A DNA stretch of 64,000 nucleotides from CAVVAE01 sp963746185 (GTDB taxonomy: Bacteria > Actinomycetota > Actinomycetes > Propionibacteriales > Nocardioidaceae), in assembly GCA_963746185.1 (NCBI GenBank), contig CAVVAE010000002.1:744001-808000 (forward strand). Direction: 5' to 3'. The notes beneath the pieces were generated by a model that was given only the letters and a program-made list of their open reading frames with translations, ran no database searches and was not told the DNA's origin. A program made the translations under genes and the position numbers. Below are positions 9,237-17,509 of the stretch, in pieces; position 1 is the stretch's first letter, and the number at the start of each line of letters is the position of its first letter.

Positions 9237-9418
9237 TGAGCAACAACGCTGGGGCTGCCGCTGGCAGCGGCGCCATCTACGGCTTGGGAATTTTCGGGGC
9301 ACTCATCTACTACTGGCAGCAGGCCGATCAGGCGTGGGAGTACGCCTACGCGGTCTTCCAGGCATTCTTCTGGCCCGCGTACATGGTGTACGAGGCGTTC
9401 TCGGCACTTCACGCGTGA
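9236..9418 (+). CDS. Small membrane protein, 60 residues
   Basis: The start is joined to the previous stop as TGATG. The product begins with a short Gly/Ala-rich stretch, then a hydrophobic segment (about residues 13-26, IYGLGIFGALIYYW) and an aromatic-rich tail. It is probably a single-pass or hairpin membrane protein. Coupling to the preceding hypothetical gene suggests that the two work together; no function can be assigned. Confidence 0.65.
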   Translation: MSNNAGAAAGSGAIYGLGIFGALIYYWQQADQAWEYAYAVFQAFFWPAYMVYEAFSALHA

Positions 9419-9497
9419 AGCCGATCGACGACCAAAGTCGGCGCGCCAGCGCGCTCGTGCTGACCCGAACGTGACCTTCGGACATCTCCGTCGTTAG

Positions 9498-9523
9498 GTA
9501 ACAATGAGTAATCATTTCGTTAC
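9498..9523. promoter_or_regulatory. Imperfect palindrome upstream of a secreted-protein gene
   Basis: GTAACAATGA and TCATTTCGTTAC form a near-perfect inverted repeat around GTAA, 36 bases before the ATG of the next gene. The size and position fit a dimeric repressor operator of MarR or PadR type. No regulator gene lies alongside. Confidence 0.35.
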
Positions 9524-9558
9524 TCTGTGTTCTCAAATGACCGAGAAGAGCCACCGCC

Positions 9559-10092
9559 ATGAAGCGCACACTGATCGGTACCACCGCCGCCCTCGCCCTC
9601 GGCGCGAGCGGCCTTTTGTTTCCCGGCATCGCGACGACCGGCGGCGACGTACAGCGCGAGAGCATGGCGACCGCGAGCCTCGCGGGTGTCGGCCGCGCCG
9701 ACGGGCTCGCCACGACTGAGTGGGCGCACCAGACCGCCTCCAAGGCCGAGGCGTGGGAGCAAGCCAACATCCAGAAGATTCGCTTCGCCGACGGCAAGCT
9801 CCTCATCAGGAGTGTCTAGGGCCGCTCGCATCTCCTCACGAACGGAGAGCGGCTCACGAGGGACATCCGGGGGACCTCGCCGGGCAAGGTGTTCGTCAAT
9901 GGTGAGCATCGGCAGTACCCCGACAGTGGGTCACTCCTCATCCCGGGCGTTGCCAAGCTGACGCCGAAGGTCGTGACGATCGGACCGCGGAGCATCGAGG
10001 TGGTTGCTCTGCATGTGAAGCTCCTCGACGGCGGCGGATCCACGCTCGATCTGGGTCAAGCCCGGGTGCGCCTTGCGCCCAGCGGCCTCTGA
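9559..10092 (+). pseudogene. Secreted protein gene interrupted by an in-frame amber codon
   Basis: The frame opens with a clear signal peptide (MKRTLIGTTAALALGASG, then a small-residue cleavage region) and runs 86 codons to a TAG at 9817-9819. The same frame then stays open for another 90 codons to a TGA at 10090-10092, with normal actinobacterial codon use and a plausible beta-rich protein sequence. The simplest reading is one 177-residue secreted protein broken by a single nonsense mutation or base-call error. Alternatively only the 86-residue front part is made. A terminator follows the second stop, not the first, which supports the longer ancestral gene. No family recognised. Confidence 0.6.
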
Positions 10093-10108
10093 CAGACACG
10101 CGCACCAG

Positions 10109-10140
10109 GACGTCGGGACCGCATCGGGGTTCCCGACGTC
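10109..10140 (+). terminator. Probable intrinsic terminator
   Basis: GACGTCGGGA pairs perfectly with TCCCGACGTC around a 12-base loop, 16 bases after the interrupted secreted-protein frame. The T-run after it is short, as is usual in high-GC actinobacteria. Confidence 0.6.
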
Positions 10141-10189
10141 TTGGCGTGCTGGCTAGGCTGACCGTCCCGCCTACCACGGAGGACACGGT

Positions 10190-10588
10190 ATGGCCGGTTA
10201 CTCCGGAACACCCCTGCTCTCAAAGATCGGCGTCAAGCCGGGACATCGGGTGTACGTCGACAACATTCCTGTCGAGCTCGAACTCCCTTGGCCAGGCGAT
10301 GTCATCGTCTTGGGTCGGCTCCCCACCACACCTGTCGACATCGTCTGGACGTTCTGTCCTGACCGGGCTCGGCTGGAGAAGCGCTTGCCGACTCTGATCG
10401 AACGTACGGTCGTCAATGGATCTGTCTGGGTGTCCTGGCCCAAGAAGTCGAGTGGGCTGGCGAGTGACCTCGACGAAAACGTCGTCCGATCGATCGGCCT
10501 TGCTGCTGGCGTCGTCGACGTGAAGGTGGCAGCAGTCGATGACACCTGGTCGGGACTGAAGTTCGTGCGCAGACTCAAAGACCGCTGA
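10190..10588 (+). CDS. DUF3052 family protein
   Basis: A 132-residue cytoplasmic protein of the actinobacterial DUF3052 type. The opening AGYSGTPLLSKIGVKPGHRV and the later WVSWPKKSSG motif are the family's hallmarks. Function is not established. It sits alone between a terminator and the convergent LCP gene, with the two stop codons only 10 bases apart. Confidence 0.8.
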   Translation: MAGYSGTPLLSKIGVKPGHRVYVDNIPVELELPWPGDVIVLGRLPTTPVDIVWTFCPDRARLEKRLPTLIERTVVNGSVWVSWPKKSSGLASDLDENVVRSIGLAAGVVDVKVAAVDDTWSGLKFVRRLKDR

Positions 10589-10598
10589 CTGTGGAGGG

Positions 10599-11525
10599 TC
10601 AGCAGCCGCCCTTGGCCCTCGCGTCGTGGCGGACGTCGCGAGCGAGTGCTTGCGCGGCGCCGACGTTGGGGAACACCACGCTCGCCGAGCCAGCCATTCC
10701 GGTGCCTCCTGTCAGGACGCACACCTGTGTGAGCTTGGGGTCGACCTGTAGCACCGTGTGGGCAAGACGGTAGAGCTCAACAGGTCCGACGTTGGTGTCG
10801 GTGTACTTCGCGAACAGCCCAAGGGCGCGTTCGAGGAATCCCGGACGACCCAGCTTGGTGAGCACGGTTCCCAGACCACCACGGAGCAGCTGTCCCTGAT
10901 CGTAGGAACGATCGAAGTCGCCGGCCGGAAGACCGTGCCGGATGCGTGCGAACGCCAGCGCCTCTTGTCCCGTGAGTTCCGTCATCCCGGGACGGAAGAC
11001 ATGACCCTGGTCGTCCATGAAGTGCGTGACCCGGACTCGCACACCGTTGATTCCACCGACCATCCTGACCATTCCGCGGAAGCTGGTGACGAAGACGTAG
11101 TCGGGTTGGATCCCGGTCAGGTTGGCCACAGCCCCGGCAGTCGCCTGCGGTCCGCCGTACACCATGGCCGCGTTGATCTTGTCCTGACCATGCCCGGGAA
11201 TCGACACGTAGGAGTCTCGCGGGATTCCGATCGTCACGGCATGGTGGGTCTTCGCGTTGATACCGACGAGCTGGATCGCGTCGGACCTGCTGCCCAGCAC
11301 CGACTGTCCGGGTCGGGCGTCAGAGCCGAGTGCCAAGATCCACACCACGTGGTCAGCTGCGTCGACCCCGTGCACGCGGTCGAGCTTGATCAACGCGTAC
11401 TCCGCCTCTTGCTGCCCGGCATCAGGTACGACGACCCCGAGGGCGGCCAGGAGCACGCCGAACGTAGCCAGCCGCTTCACCTGATGCAGCCACCCGGCCC
11501 CGCGCAGTGACATGGAGAAGGACAT
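10599..11525 (-). CDS. LytR-CpsA-Psr (LCP) family cell-wall transferase
   Basis: LCP proteins transfer polyprenyl-linked glycopolymers onto peptidoglycan outside the cell. The 308-residue product has an N-terminal membrane anchor (about residues 14-33) and an extracellular LCP domain. That domain shows the lipid-phosphate-binding arginines and aspartates: GSDARPG, RSDAIQLV, IPRDSYVSIPG and FARIRHGLPAGDFDR. I start at the ATG at 11525, which shares a base with the preceding lipoprotein stop (TGATG). A longer in-frame start would lie inside that gene. Coupling suggests a shared envelope role. Confidence 0.88.
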   Translation of the reverse strand: MSFSMSLRGAGWLHQVKRLATFGVLLAALGVVVPDAGQQEAEYALIKLDRVHGVDAADHVVWILALGSDARPGQSVLGSRSDAIQLVGINAKTHHAVTIGIPRDSYVSIPGHGQDKINAAMVYGGPQATAGAVANLTGIQPDYVFVTSFRGMVRMVGGINGVRVRVTHFMDDQGHVFRPGMTELTGQEALAFARIRHGLPAGDFDRSYDQGQLLRGGLGTVLTKLGRPGFLERALGLFAKYTDTNVGPVELYRLAHTVLQVDPKLTQVCVLTGGTGMAGSASVVFPNVGAAQALARDVRHDARAKGGC

Positions 11526-12142
11526 CAGCGGACCACCGCGCGGTCGAGGTCGTAGCCGAAAATGCGCCACGTGTTCTCCTTACGGGTGAGGTAGAGCTTT
11601 CCGCTGATCACGAATTTGGTCAGGTTGCCGTTGGACTTCTCTCCGGTCAGCATCATCCGCACGTTGGCCGTGGTGCCACCGGTCACGCCTCGATCGGCGA
11701 AGACGTAGAGCCGGGCGGTGCGCTGATCAGCCACAAGTCCGATGAGGTCCTTGCCCAGGGCAGCGTTTGTCGTCACTCCCTTGTCGCGCATCGCGAACTG
11801 TGCCGCCTGGGCCGTCCAACCCGCATAGGCGCCGGGGAACGACGAGTGGGGGTACTTGCCGGCCAGGAACGCCGCTTGCATCCAGCTTTCGATGGGCTTG
11901 GCGGCTGCCTTGCGGATCCCATCGCGTCGCTGCTTTTCGACGCCGCCCTTCATGGCCCCGATCGAGACCTCGAGAGGAGCGTTGGGCTTGGTGAGCTTCG
12001 TCGATGGTCCGGTCGATGTAGACACCGAGCTTGCGGGAGATGAGCTCGAACCATCGTCGTTGGTGCATGCGACGAGCAACGTCGACAAGGCGACGGCCGC
12101 GACGATGGGTCGGAACAGGAGCGCATGCATCCGGTCGAGCAT
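11525..12142 (-). CDS. Putative lipoprotein
   Basis: About 205 residues with an N-terminal hydrophobic run ending in the lipobox LLVAC, followed by a Ser/Thr-rich linker, as in membrane-anchored lipoproteins. The rest looks like a compact globular domain of unknown family (YPHSSFPGAYAGWTAQAAQ). I chose the ATG at 12142; an ATG four codons later at 12130 is equally possible, while the longer frame to 12247 would bury the signal. It is translationally coupled to the LCP gene. Confidence 0.72.
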   Translation of the reverse strand: MLDRMHALLFRPIVAAVALSTLLVACTNDDGSSSSPASSVSTSTGPSTKLTKPNAPLEVSIGAMKGGVEKQRRDGIRKAAAKPIESWMQAAFLAGKYPHSSFPGAYAGWTAQAAQFAMRDKGVTTNAALGKDLIGLVADQRTARLYVFADRGVTGGTTANVRMMLTGEKSNGNLTKFVISGKLYLTRKENTWRIFGYDLDRAVVR

Positions 12143-12338
12143 GCACAATCTGTGTCGGATACTCAACCGGCCGCGCCGCCGCCGGGCCGCCGTAGCCCCG
12201 TGGAGGTGGGGCTTGAGCTCTCGATGTGGGCACAGCCACATCGGCATCGCGCCGCCTCGCTGCGAAGTTGCGCACCCGAGAGATAGCCTGTGAGGGTCCC
12301 CACACAGCGATGCCAGCGGAAGAGGCGAAAGTCAGGCC

Positions 12339-15300
12339 GTGTCCCAGTCCCCACAAGACAGTGCCATGTCAGGTTTCGGTCCCAATGAATGGCTTGTCGA
12401 CGAGATGTACGACCGCTACCGCGAAGACCCGTCGTCGGTCGACGAGGCCTGGCAGGAACTCTTCAAGGACCGCGAGAAGGAGTCGGGCTCCAGCCTCGAC
12501 CACAACGGACAGCGCCCGGCCTCCGCAGCACCTTCCTCGACCGCACCCAAGCACCAAGCCCCCACGAGCACCGAAAAGGAGCCCGCGCGCGACGCCGACT
12601 CCATGAGGAGTACGCCGACCAGCGACAGCCCCGCCGGACCTCCGCCCCCCGCCAAGGCGACCGCGCCCAAGCCTTCACCAGCTGCAACGACCGGCTCCCC
12701 TGCCGCCTCGGGCGCGACCTCCGCGCCCGTGCAGGACAAGGCCACGCCGGCAGCACCGGCCAGCGCCGAGCCTGAGTCGAGCAAGCCCATCCCCAAGGAC
12801 CAGCCGTCGACCACCGACGACGGCGAGGCCACCGCAGAGGATGAGCATGTCGTGCTGCGCGGCGCGTCGGCACGGACCGTCTCCAACATGGACACCAGCC
12901 TGACGGTCCCGACAGCGACCAGCGTCCGCAGCGTGCCGGTCAAGCTCCTCATCGACAACCGCGTCGTGATCAACAACCACCTGGCCCGCGCCCGCGGCGG
13001 CAAGGTGTCCTTCACGCACGTGATCGGCTACGCGTTGGTCAAGGCGCTCCGGACGATGCCGGAGATGAACTACGGCTTCGAGGTCATCGACGGAAAGCCG
13101 ACGTTGGTCAAGCCGGCGCACATCAACCTCGGGCTCGCGATCGATGTCCAGAAGCCCGACGGCACACGTCAGTTGATGGTGCCGTCGATCAAGGGCGCCG
13201 AGGACATGACGTTCGCGGCGTTTTGGTCGGCGTACGAGGACATCGTGCGCCGTACCCGCGACAACAAGCTGACGATCGCCGACTTCCAGGGAACGACGAT
13301 CACTCTCACCAACCCCGGGACGATCGGCACCAACCACTCGGTTCCTCGGCTGATGAGCGGCCAGGGCTGCATCCTCGGCGTCGGCGCAATGAACTTCCCG
13401 CCGGAGTACCAGGGGGCGTCGGAGGAGACGCTAACCCGAAACGCGATCAGCAAGGTCATGACGCTGACGTCCACCTATGACCACCGGGTGATCCAGGGTG
13501 CACAGTCAGGCGACTTCCTGCGCCGACTGCACGGGCTGCTGCTCGGTGAAGAAGAGTTCTACGACGACATCTTCCGAGCCCTGCGGATCCCCTACGAGCC
13601 CATTCGCTGGGCGGCGGACATCTCCACAAGCCACGAGGACCAGGTCAGTAAGCAGGCTCGCATCCTCGAGATGATCCACGCCTACCGCGTGCGCGGCCAC
13701 ATCATGGCCGACACAGACCCGCTGGAGTACCAGCAGCGCAGCCACCCCGACCTCGACGTGGGCACTCACGGCCTGACTCTCTGGGACCTCGACCGGGAGT
13801 TCGCTACCGGCAACTTCGGCGGCCGGCGGTTCATGAAACTGCGCCACATCCTCGGCATCCTGCGTGACTCCTATTGCCGCACCACCGGTATCGAGTACAT
13901 GCACATCCAAGACCCCGACCAGCGCCGGTGGATTCAAGAACGCGTCGAGCGGCCGCACACCAAGCCGCCTCGCGAGGAGCAGCTCCGCATCCTGCACAAG
14001 CTCAACCAGGCAGAGGCATTCGAGACGTTCCTGCAGACGAAGTTCGTGGGACAGAAGCGCTTCAGCCTCGAGGGCGGCGAGACGACGATCCCGCTGATCG
14101 ACGAGATTTGCGAAGCAGCCGCCGACCACTCGCTCGACGAGGTCACCATCGGAATGGCCCACCGTGGCCGGCTCAACGTGCTGGCCAACATCGTCGGCAA
14201 GCGCTACTCACAGATCTTCCGTGAGTTCGAGGGCAACATCGACCCGCGTACGGTGCAGGGCTCCGGTGACGTCAAGTACCACCTCGGTGCCGAAGGCGAG
14301 TTCGTCTCAGGCGCCGGCGCGACAATCAAGGTGTCGGTTGCTGCGAATCCGTCCCACCTCGAAGCCGTCGACCCGGTGCTTGAGGGAATCGTCCGGGCGA
14401 AGCAGGACCTGCTCAACCAGGGCGCGGCATACCCCGTTCTTCCGCTGCTCGTGCACGGCGATGCAGCGTTTGCCGGTCAGGGCGTGGTGGCGGAGACGCT
14501 CAACCTCTCGCAGCTGCGTGGTTACCGCACCGGCGGCACCATCCACGTCGTCGTCAACAACCAGGTCGGCTTCACCACGTCGCCCTCGTCGTCCCGGTCG
14601 TCGCTCTACTGCACTGACGTCGCGCGGATGGTGCAGGCGCCGATCTTCCACGTCAACGCCGACGACCCTGAGGCCTGCATCCGTGTTGCCCAGCTGGCGT
14701 TCGAGTACCGCCAGGCCTTCAACAAGGACGTCGTGATCGACCTCGTCTGCTACCGCCGTCGCGGCCACAACGAAGGTGACGACCCGTCGTACACGCAGCC
14801 GCTGATGTACGACCTCATCGAGCAGAAGCGATCGGTCCGCAAGCTCTACACCGAAGCGTTGATCGGCCGTGGCGACATCACCGTCGAGGAAGCCGAGTCT
14901 GCGCTCAAGGACTACCAGCAGCAGCTCGAGCGCGTCTTCGTCGAGGTGCGTGACGCCAAGAACGAGCCCGACGAGTACATCACCGTCCCCGAGTACCCCA
15001 CCAAGGGCGCCGCGAGTGGCACTGCCGAGACAGCCGTCTCCCGCGAGATCCTCAAGCGGATCGCCGACGCGCACGTCACCGCCCCTGAGGGCTTTACCGT
15101 GCACCCGAAGGTGCTGCCTCAGCTGCAGCGGCGGGCAGCGTCGATCACCGACGGTCCGATCGATTGGGGCACCGGCGAGATCCTGGCCTTCGGCTCACTG
15201 CTCATGCAGGGCCGGCCAGTCCGGCTCGCCGGACAAGACACCCGGCGCGGCACGTTCGTCAGCCGCTTCGCGACCATCATCGACCGCAAGAACGCAGCCG

Positions 15301-16181
15301 AGTGGACTCCGCTGCAGAACCTGTCGTCGGACCAGGCACAGTTCTACATCTACGACTCACTGCTGTCGGAGTACGCCGCGATGGGCTTCGAGTACGGCTA
15401 CTCCGTCGCCCGTCCCGAGGCGCTCACCCTCTGGGAGGCGCAGTTCGGCGACTTCGCCAATGGCGCACAGATCGTCATCGACGAGTTCATCTCGGCTGGT
15501 GAGGCGAAGTGGCAGCAGCAGTCCGGCGTCGTACTCCTCCTGCCTCACGGCTATGAAGGCCAGGGGCCTGACCACTCCTCAGCTCGCATCGAGCGGTTCC
15601 TCGCGCTCGCCGCGGACGACGCGTTCACGGTCGCGCAACCGTCGACGCCGGCCAGCTACTTCCACCTGCTGCGCCAGCACTCGCTCGGCAGCGCGCACCG
15701 GCCGATGATCGTCTTCACGCCGAAGTCGATGCTCAAGCGCAAAGATGCCGCCTCACAACCTGAGGACTTCACGTCGGGCACGTTCCTCCCCGTGATCGGC
15801 GACGACAGCGACGACGCGTCGGCGGTCGAGCGCGTGCTGCTCTGCTCAGGCCGCATCACGTGGGACCTGCGGGCCGAGCGCAAGCGCCGCGACGATGCGT
15901 CGCGCACCGCGATTGTTCGCCTCGAGCAGCTCTACCCGCGCCCTGTCGAGGAGCTGCAGGCCGAGCTCGCCAAGTACCCCAACCTCAAGGAGATCCGTTG
16001 GGTGCAAGACGAGCCGGCCAACATGGGTCCGTGGCCGCACATGAAGCTCAACCTTGCACCTGAGCTGGGCGACATCCCGTTCAACCGAGTCTCCCGGCAA
16101 GAGTCCGCGGCTCCGTCGGTCGGTCAGATCTCGGTGCACCAGACCGAGCTCCAGACGCTGCTCGACGAAGCCTTCGGCTAG
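12339..16181 (+). CDS. kgd: Multifunctional 2-oxoglutarate metabolism enzyme
   Basis: Kgd is the actinobacterial fusion of the E2o-type acyltransferase and the thiamine-diphosphate E1o of 2-oxoglutarate dehydrogenase. It decarboxylates 2-oxoglutarate in the TCA cycle. The 1,280-residue chain has a short N-terminal E1 segment (GFGPNEWLVDEMYDRYREDP), a Pro/Ala-rich linker (about 45-165), the acyltransferase domain with catalytic HRVIQGAQSGD at about 382, and the E1 core with AHRGRLNVLANI near 608 and GDAAFAGQG. No lipoyl domain is present, as expected for Kgd. I use the GTG at 12339. In mycobacteria GarA regulates Kgd; no garA lies here. Confidence 0.97.
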   Translation: MSQSPQDSAMSGFGPNEWLVDEMYDRYREDPSSVDEAWQELFKDREKESGSSLDHNGQRPASAAPSSTAPKHQAPTSTEKEPARDADSMRSTPTSDSPAGPPPPAKATAPKPSPAATTGSPAASGATSAPVQDKATPAAPASAEPESSKPIPKDQPSTTDDGEATAEDEHVVLRGASARTVSNMDTSLTVPTATSVRSVPVKLLIDNRVVINNHLARARGGKVSFTHVIGYALVKALRTMPEMNYGFEVIDGKPTLVKPAHINLGLAIDVQKPDGTRQLMVPSIKGAEDMTFAAFWSAYEDIVRRTRDNKLTIADFQGTTITLTNPGTIGTNHSVPRLMSGQGCILGVGAMNFPPEYQGASEETLTRNAISKVMTLTSTYDHRVIQGAQSGDFLRRLHGLLLGEEEFYDDIFRALRIPYEPIRWAADISTSHEDQVSKQARILEMIHAYRVRGHIMADTDPLEYQQRSHPDLDVGTHGLTLWDLDREFATGNFGGRRFMKLRHILGILRDSYCRTTGIEYMHIQDPDQRRWIQERVERPHTKPPREEQLRILHKLNQAEAFETFLQTKFVGQKRFSLEGGETTIPLIDEICEAAADHSLDEVTIGMAHRGRLNVLANIVGKRYSQIFREFEGNIDPRTVQGSGDVKYHLGAEGEFVSGAGATIKVSVAANPSHLEAVDPVLEGIVRAKQDLLNQGAAYPVLPLLVHGDAAFAGQGVVAETLNLSQLRGYRTGGTIHVVVNNQVGFTTSPSSSRSSLYCTDVARMVQAPIFHVNADDPEACIRVAQLAFEYRQAFNKDVVIDLVCYRRRGHNEGDDPSYTQPLMYDLIEQKRSVRKLYTEALIGRGDITVEEAESALKDYQQQLERVFVEVRDAKNEPDEYITVPEYPTKGAASGTAETAVSREILKRIADAHVTAPEGFTVHPKVLPQLQRRAASITDGPIDWGTGEILAFGSLLMQGRPVRLAGQDTRRGTFVSRFATIIDRKNAAEWTPLQNLSSDQAQFYIYDSLLSEYAAMGFEYGYSVARPEALTLWEAQFGDFANGAQIVIDEFISAGEAKWQQQSGVVLLLPHGYEGQGPDHSSARIERFLALAADDAFTVAQPSTPASYFHLLRQHSLGSAHRPMIVFTPKSMLKRKDAASQPEDFTSGTFLPVIGDDSDDASAVERVLLCSGRITWDLRAERKRRDDASRTAIVRLEQLYPRPVEELQAELAKYPNLKEIRWVQDEPANMGPWPHMKLNLAPELGDIPFNRVSRQESAAPSVGQISVHQTELQTLLDEAFG

Positions 16182-16193
16182 GCAACCGACGCG

Positions 16194-16373
16194 GTGTACT
16201 TCACCGACCGAGGGATCGAGGAGCTGATCAGCCGCCGTGGCGAGGAAGACGTCTCGCTCGCCTGGATCGCTGAACGACTGCAGGAGTTCGTGGATCTCCA
16301 TCCGGAGTTCGAGATACCTGTCGAGCGGCTGGCCACGTGGCTCGCTCGTCTCGATGACCCCGACGACGACTAG
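16194..16373 (+). CDS. DUF6104 family small protein
   Basis: A 59-residue acidic cytoplasmic protein starting at a GTG 12 bases after kgd. It opens YFTDRGIEELISRRGEEDV and ends PVERLATWLARLDDPDDD, the pattern of the actinobacterial DUF6104 family. Genes of this family are often found directly after kgd, which suggests a link to that enzyme, but no function is known. Confidence 0.8.
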   Translation: MYFTDRGIEELISRRGEEDVSLAWIAERLQEFVDLHPEFEIPVERLATWLARLDDPDDD

Positions 16374-16380
16374 CGAGATC

Positions 16381-16441
16381 CGCTGATTGAGCCTGTCGAA
16401 ATCACCGGGACCCGCTGATTGAGCTTGTCGAAATCACCGGG
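16381..16441. repeat. Two copies of an interspersed 29-base intergenic repeat
   Basis: CGCTGATTGAGCYTGTCGAA followed by ATCACCGGG occurs at 16381-16409 and 16413-16441. The second copy matches, in opposite orientation and with one mismatch, the repeat unit found four times at 39.5 kb. Further TCGACAAGCTCGACC-like fragments follow to about 16500. There is no gene in this gap. Confidence 0.8.
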
Positions 16442-16523
16442 TCTCGACAAGCTCGACCACCAGAACCCCGCTCGACCGCCAGAACCCCGCTCGACCGCGG
16501 GAGACCAGCCGACCGCCGGAACG

Positions 16524-17492
16524 TCAGACCGTCAGAACGACCTTGCCGAACAGCTCGCCTTCGATCATCGACGCGAAGCCGGCCTCGGCATGGTGCAACG
16601 GAAGCACCCGATCGATCAACGGCCGGACCCCCGTCACGTCCATCAGGTTGACCAGCCCCTGCAACTCCTCACGTGTGCCCATCGTCGAGCCCTGGACGCG
16701 CAGGGAAAGGAAGAAGATCCGTGTCAGCTCGGCGACCTCAGGCTGGTTGCCCGACGTGGCCCCGGAGATCACCACGGTGCCGCCCGGCCGAAGCGACTTG
16801 ATCGAGTGACTCCAGGTGGCGGCGCCTACCGTCTCCATGGCGGCGTCCACCCGCTGCGACAGCCGGGCACCGGGCTCCACCACCTCATGGGCACCCAGGT
16901 CGAGGGCCCGCTTGCGCTTGGTCTCGTCGCGGCTGGTGGCAAACGTGCGCAGGCCGGCTGCGGAGGCCAGGGAGATCAGCGCCGTTGAAACACCGCCACC
17001 AGCCCCTTGGATCAGCACGCTGTCGCCGGGTTTGAGCTGACCCTGCGTGAAGAGCATCCGGTAGGCCGTCAGCCACGCCGTAGGCAGGCACGCAGCCTCC
17101 TCGAAGCTCAGCGACGCAGGCTTGGGTACGACGTTGCGCGTGGGCACGGTCACCCGCTCAGCCAACGTGCCCTGATAGCGCTCCGACAGCAACGACCGCT
17201 TCGGGTCGTGCGTCTCGTCGCCCATCCAGGAGGGGTCGCTGATCACCGCGTGGACGATCACCTCGTCGCCGTTCGCGTCGATGCCCGCCGCATCGCACCC
17301 GAGGATCATCGGTAGCCGATCGGCGGGGAGACCAACGCCGCGCAGCGACCAGACGTCGTGATGGTTCAGCGATGCGGCCTTGACCTCGATCGTCGTCCAG
17401 CCGTCGTCGGCTGACGGCTCGGGACGATCGCCGAGGACGAGACCCTTCAACGGGTCGTCGGGATTGATCGATTCGGCGTAGACGGCGAACAT
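16524..17492 (-). CDS. Zinc-type alcohol dehydrogenase-like / quinone oxidoreductase (MDR family)
   Basis: A 322-residue medium-chain dehydrogenase/reductase. The N-terminal GroES-like domain has the EVKAASLNHHDVW segment. The nucleotide-binding domain has a GAGGGVSTAL motif and SRDETKR, which points to NADPH. The structural-zinc cysteine cluster is absent, so it is more like a quinone or enone reductase than a zinc alcohol dehydrogenase. Substrate unknown. It lies 17 bases downstream of malic enzyme on the same strand. Confidence 0.85.
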   Translation of the reverse strand: MFAVYAESINPDDPLKGLVLGDRPEPSADDGWTTIEVKAASLNHHDVWSLRGVGLPADRLPMILGCDAAGIDANGDEVIVHAVISDPSWMGDETHDPKRSLLSERYQGTLAERVTVPTRNVVPKPASLSFEEAACLPTAWLTAYRMLFTQGQLKPGDSVLIQGAGGGVSTALISLASAAGLRTFATSRDETKRKRALDLGAHEVVEPGARLSQRVDAAMETVGAATWSHSIKSLRPGGTVVISGATSGNQPEVAELTRIFFLSLRVQGSTMGTREELQGLVNLMDVTGVRPLIDRVLPLHHAEAGFASMIEGELFGKVVLTV

Positions 17493-17509
17493 CCGGCCAC
17501 CCTAGTCGG

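Noticed and set aside
12416..13015. Minus-strand frames opposite the Pro/Ala-rich linker of kgd
   Set aside because: Low-complexity antisense translation of the linker; not coding.
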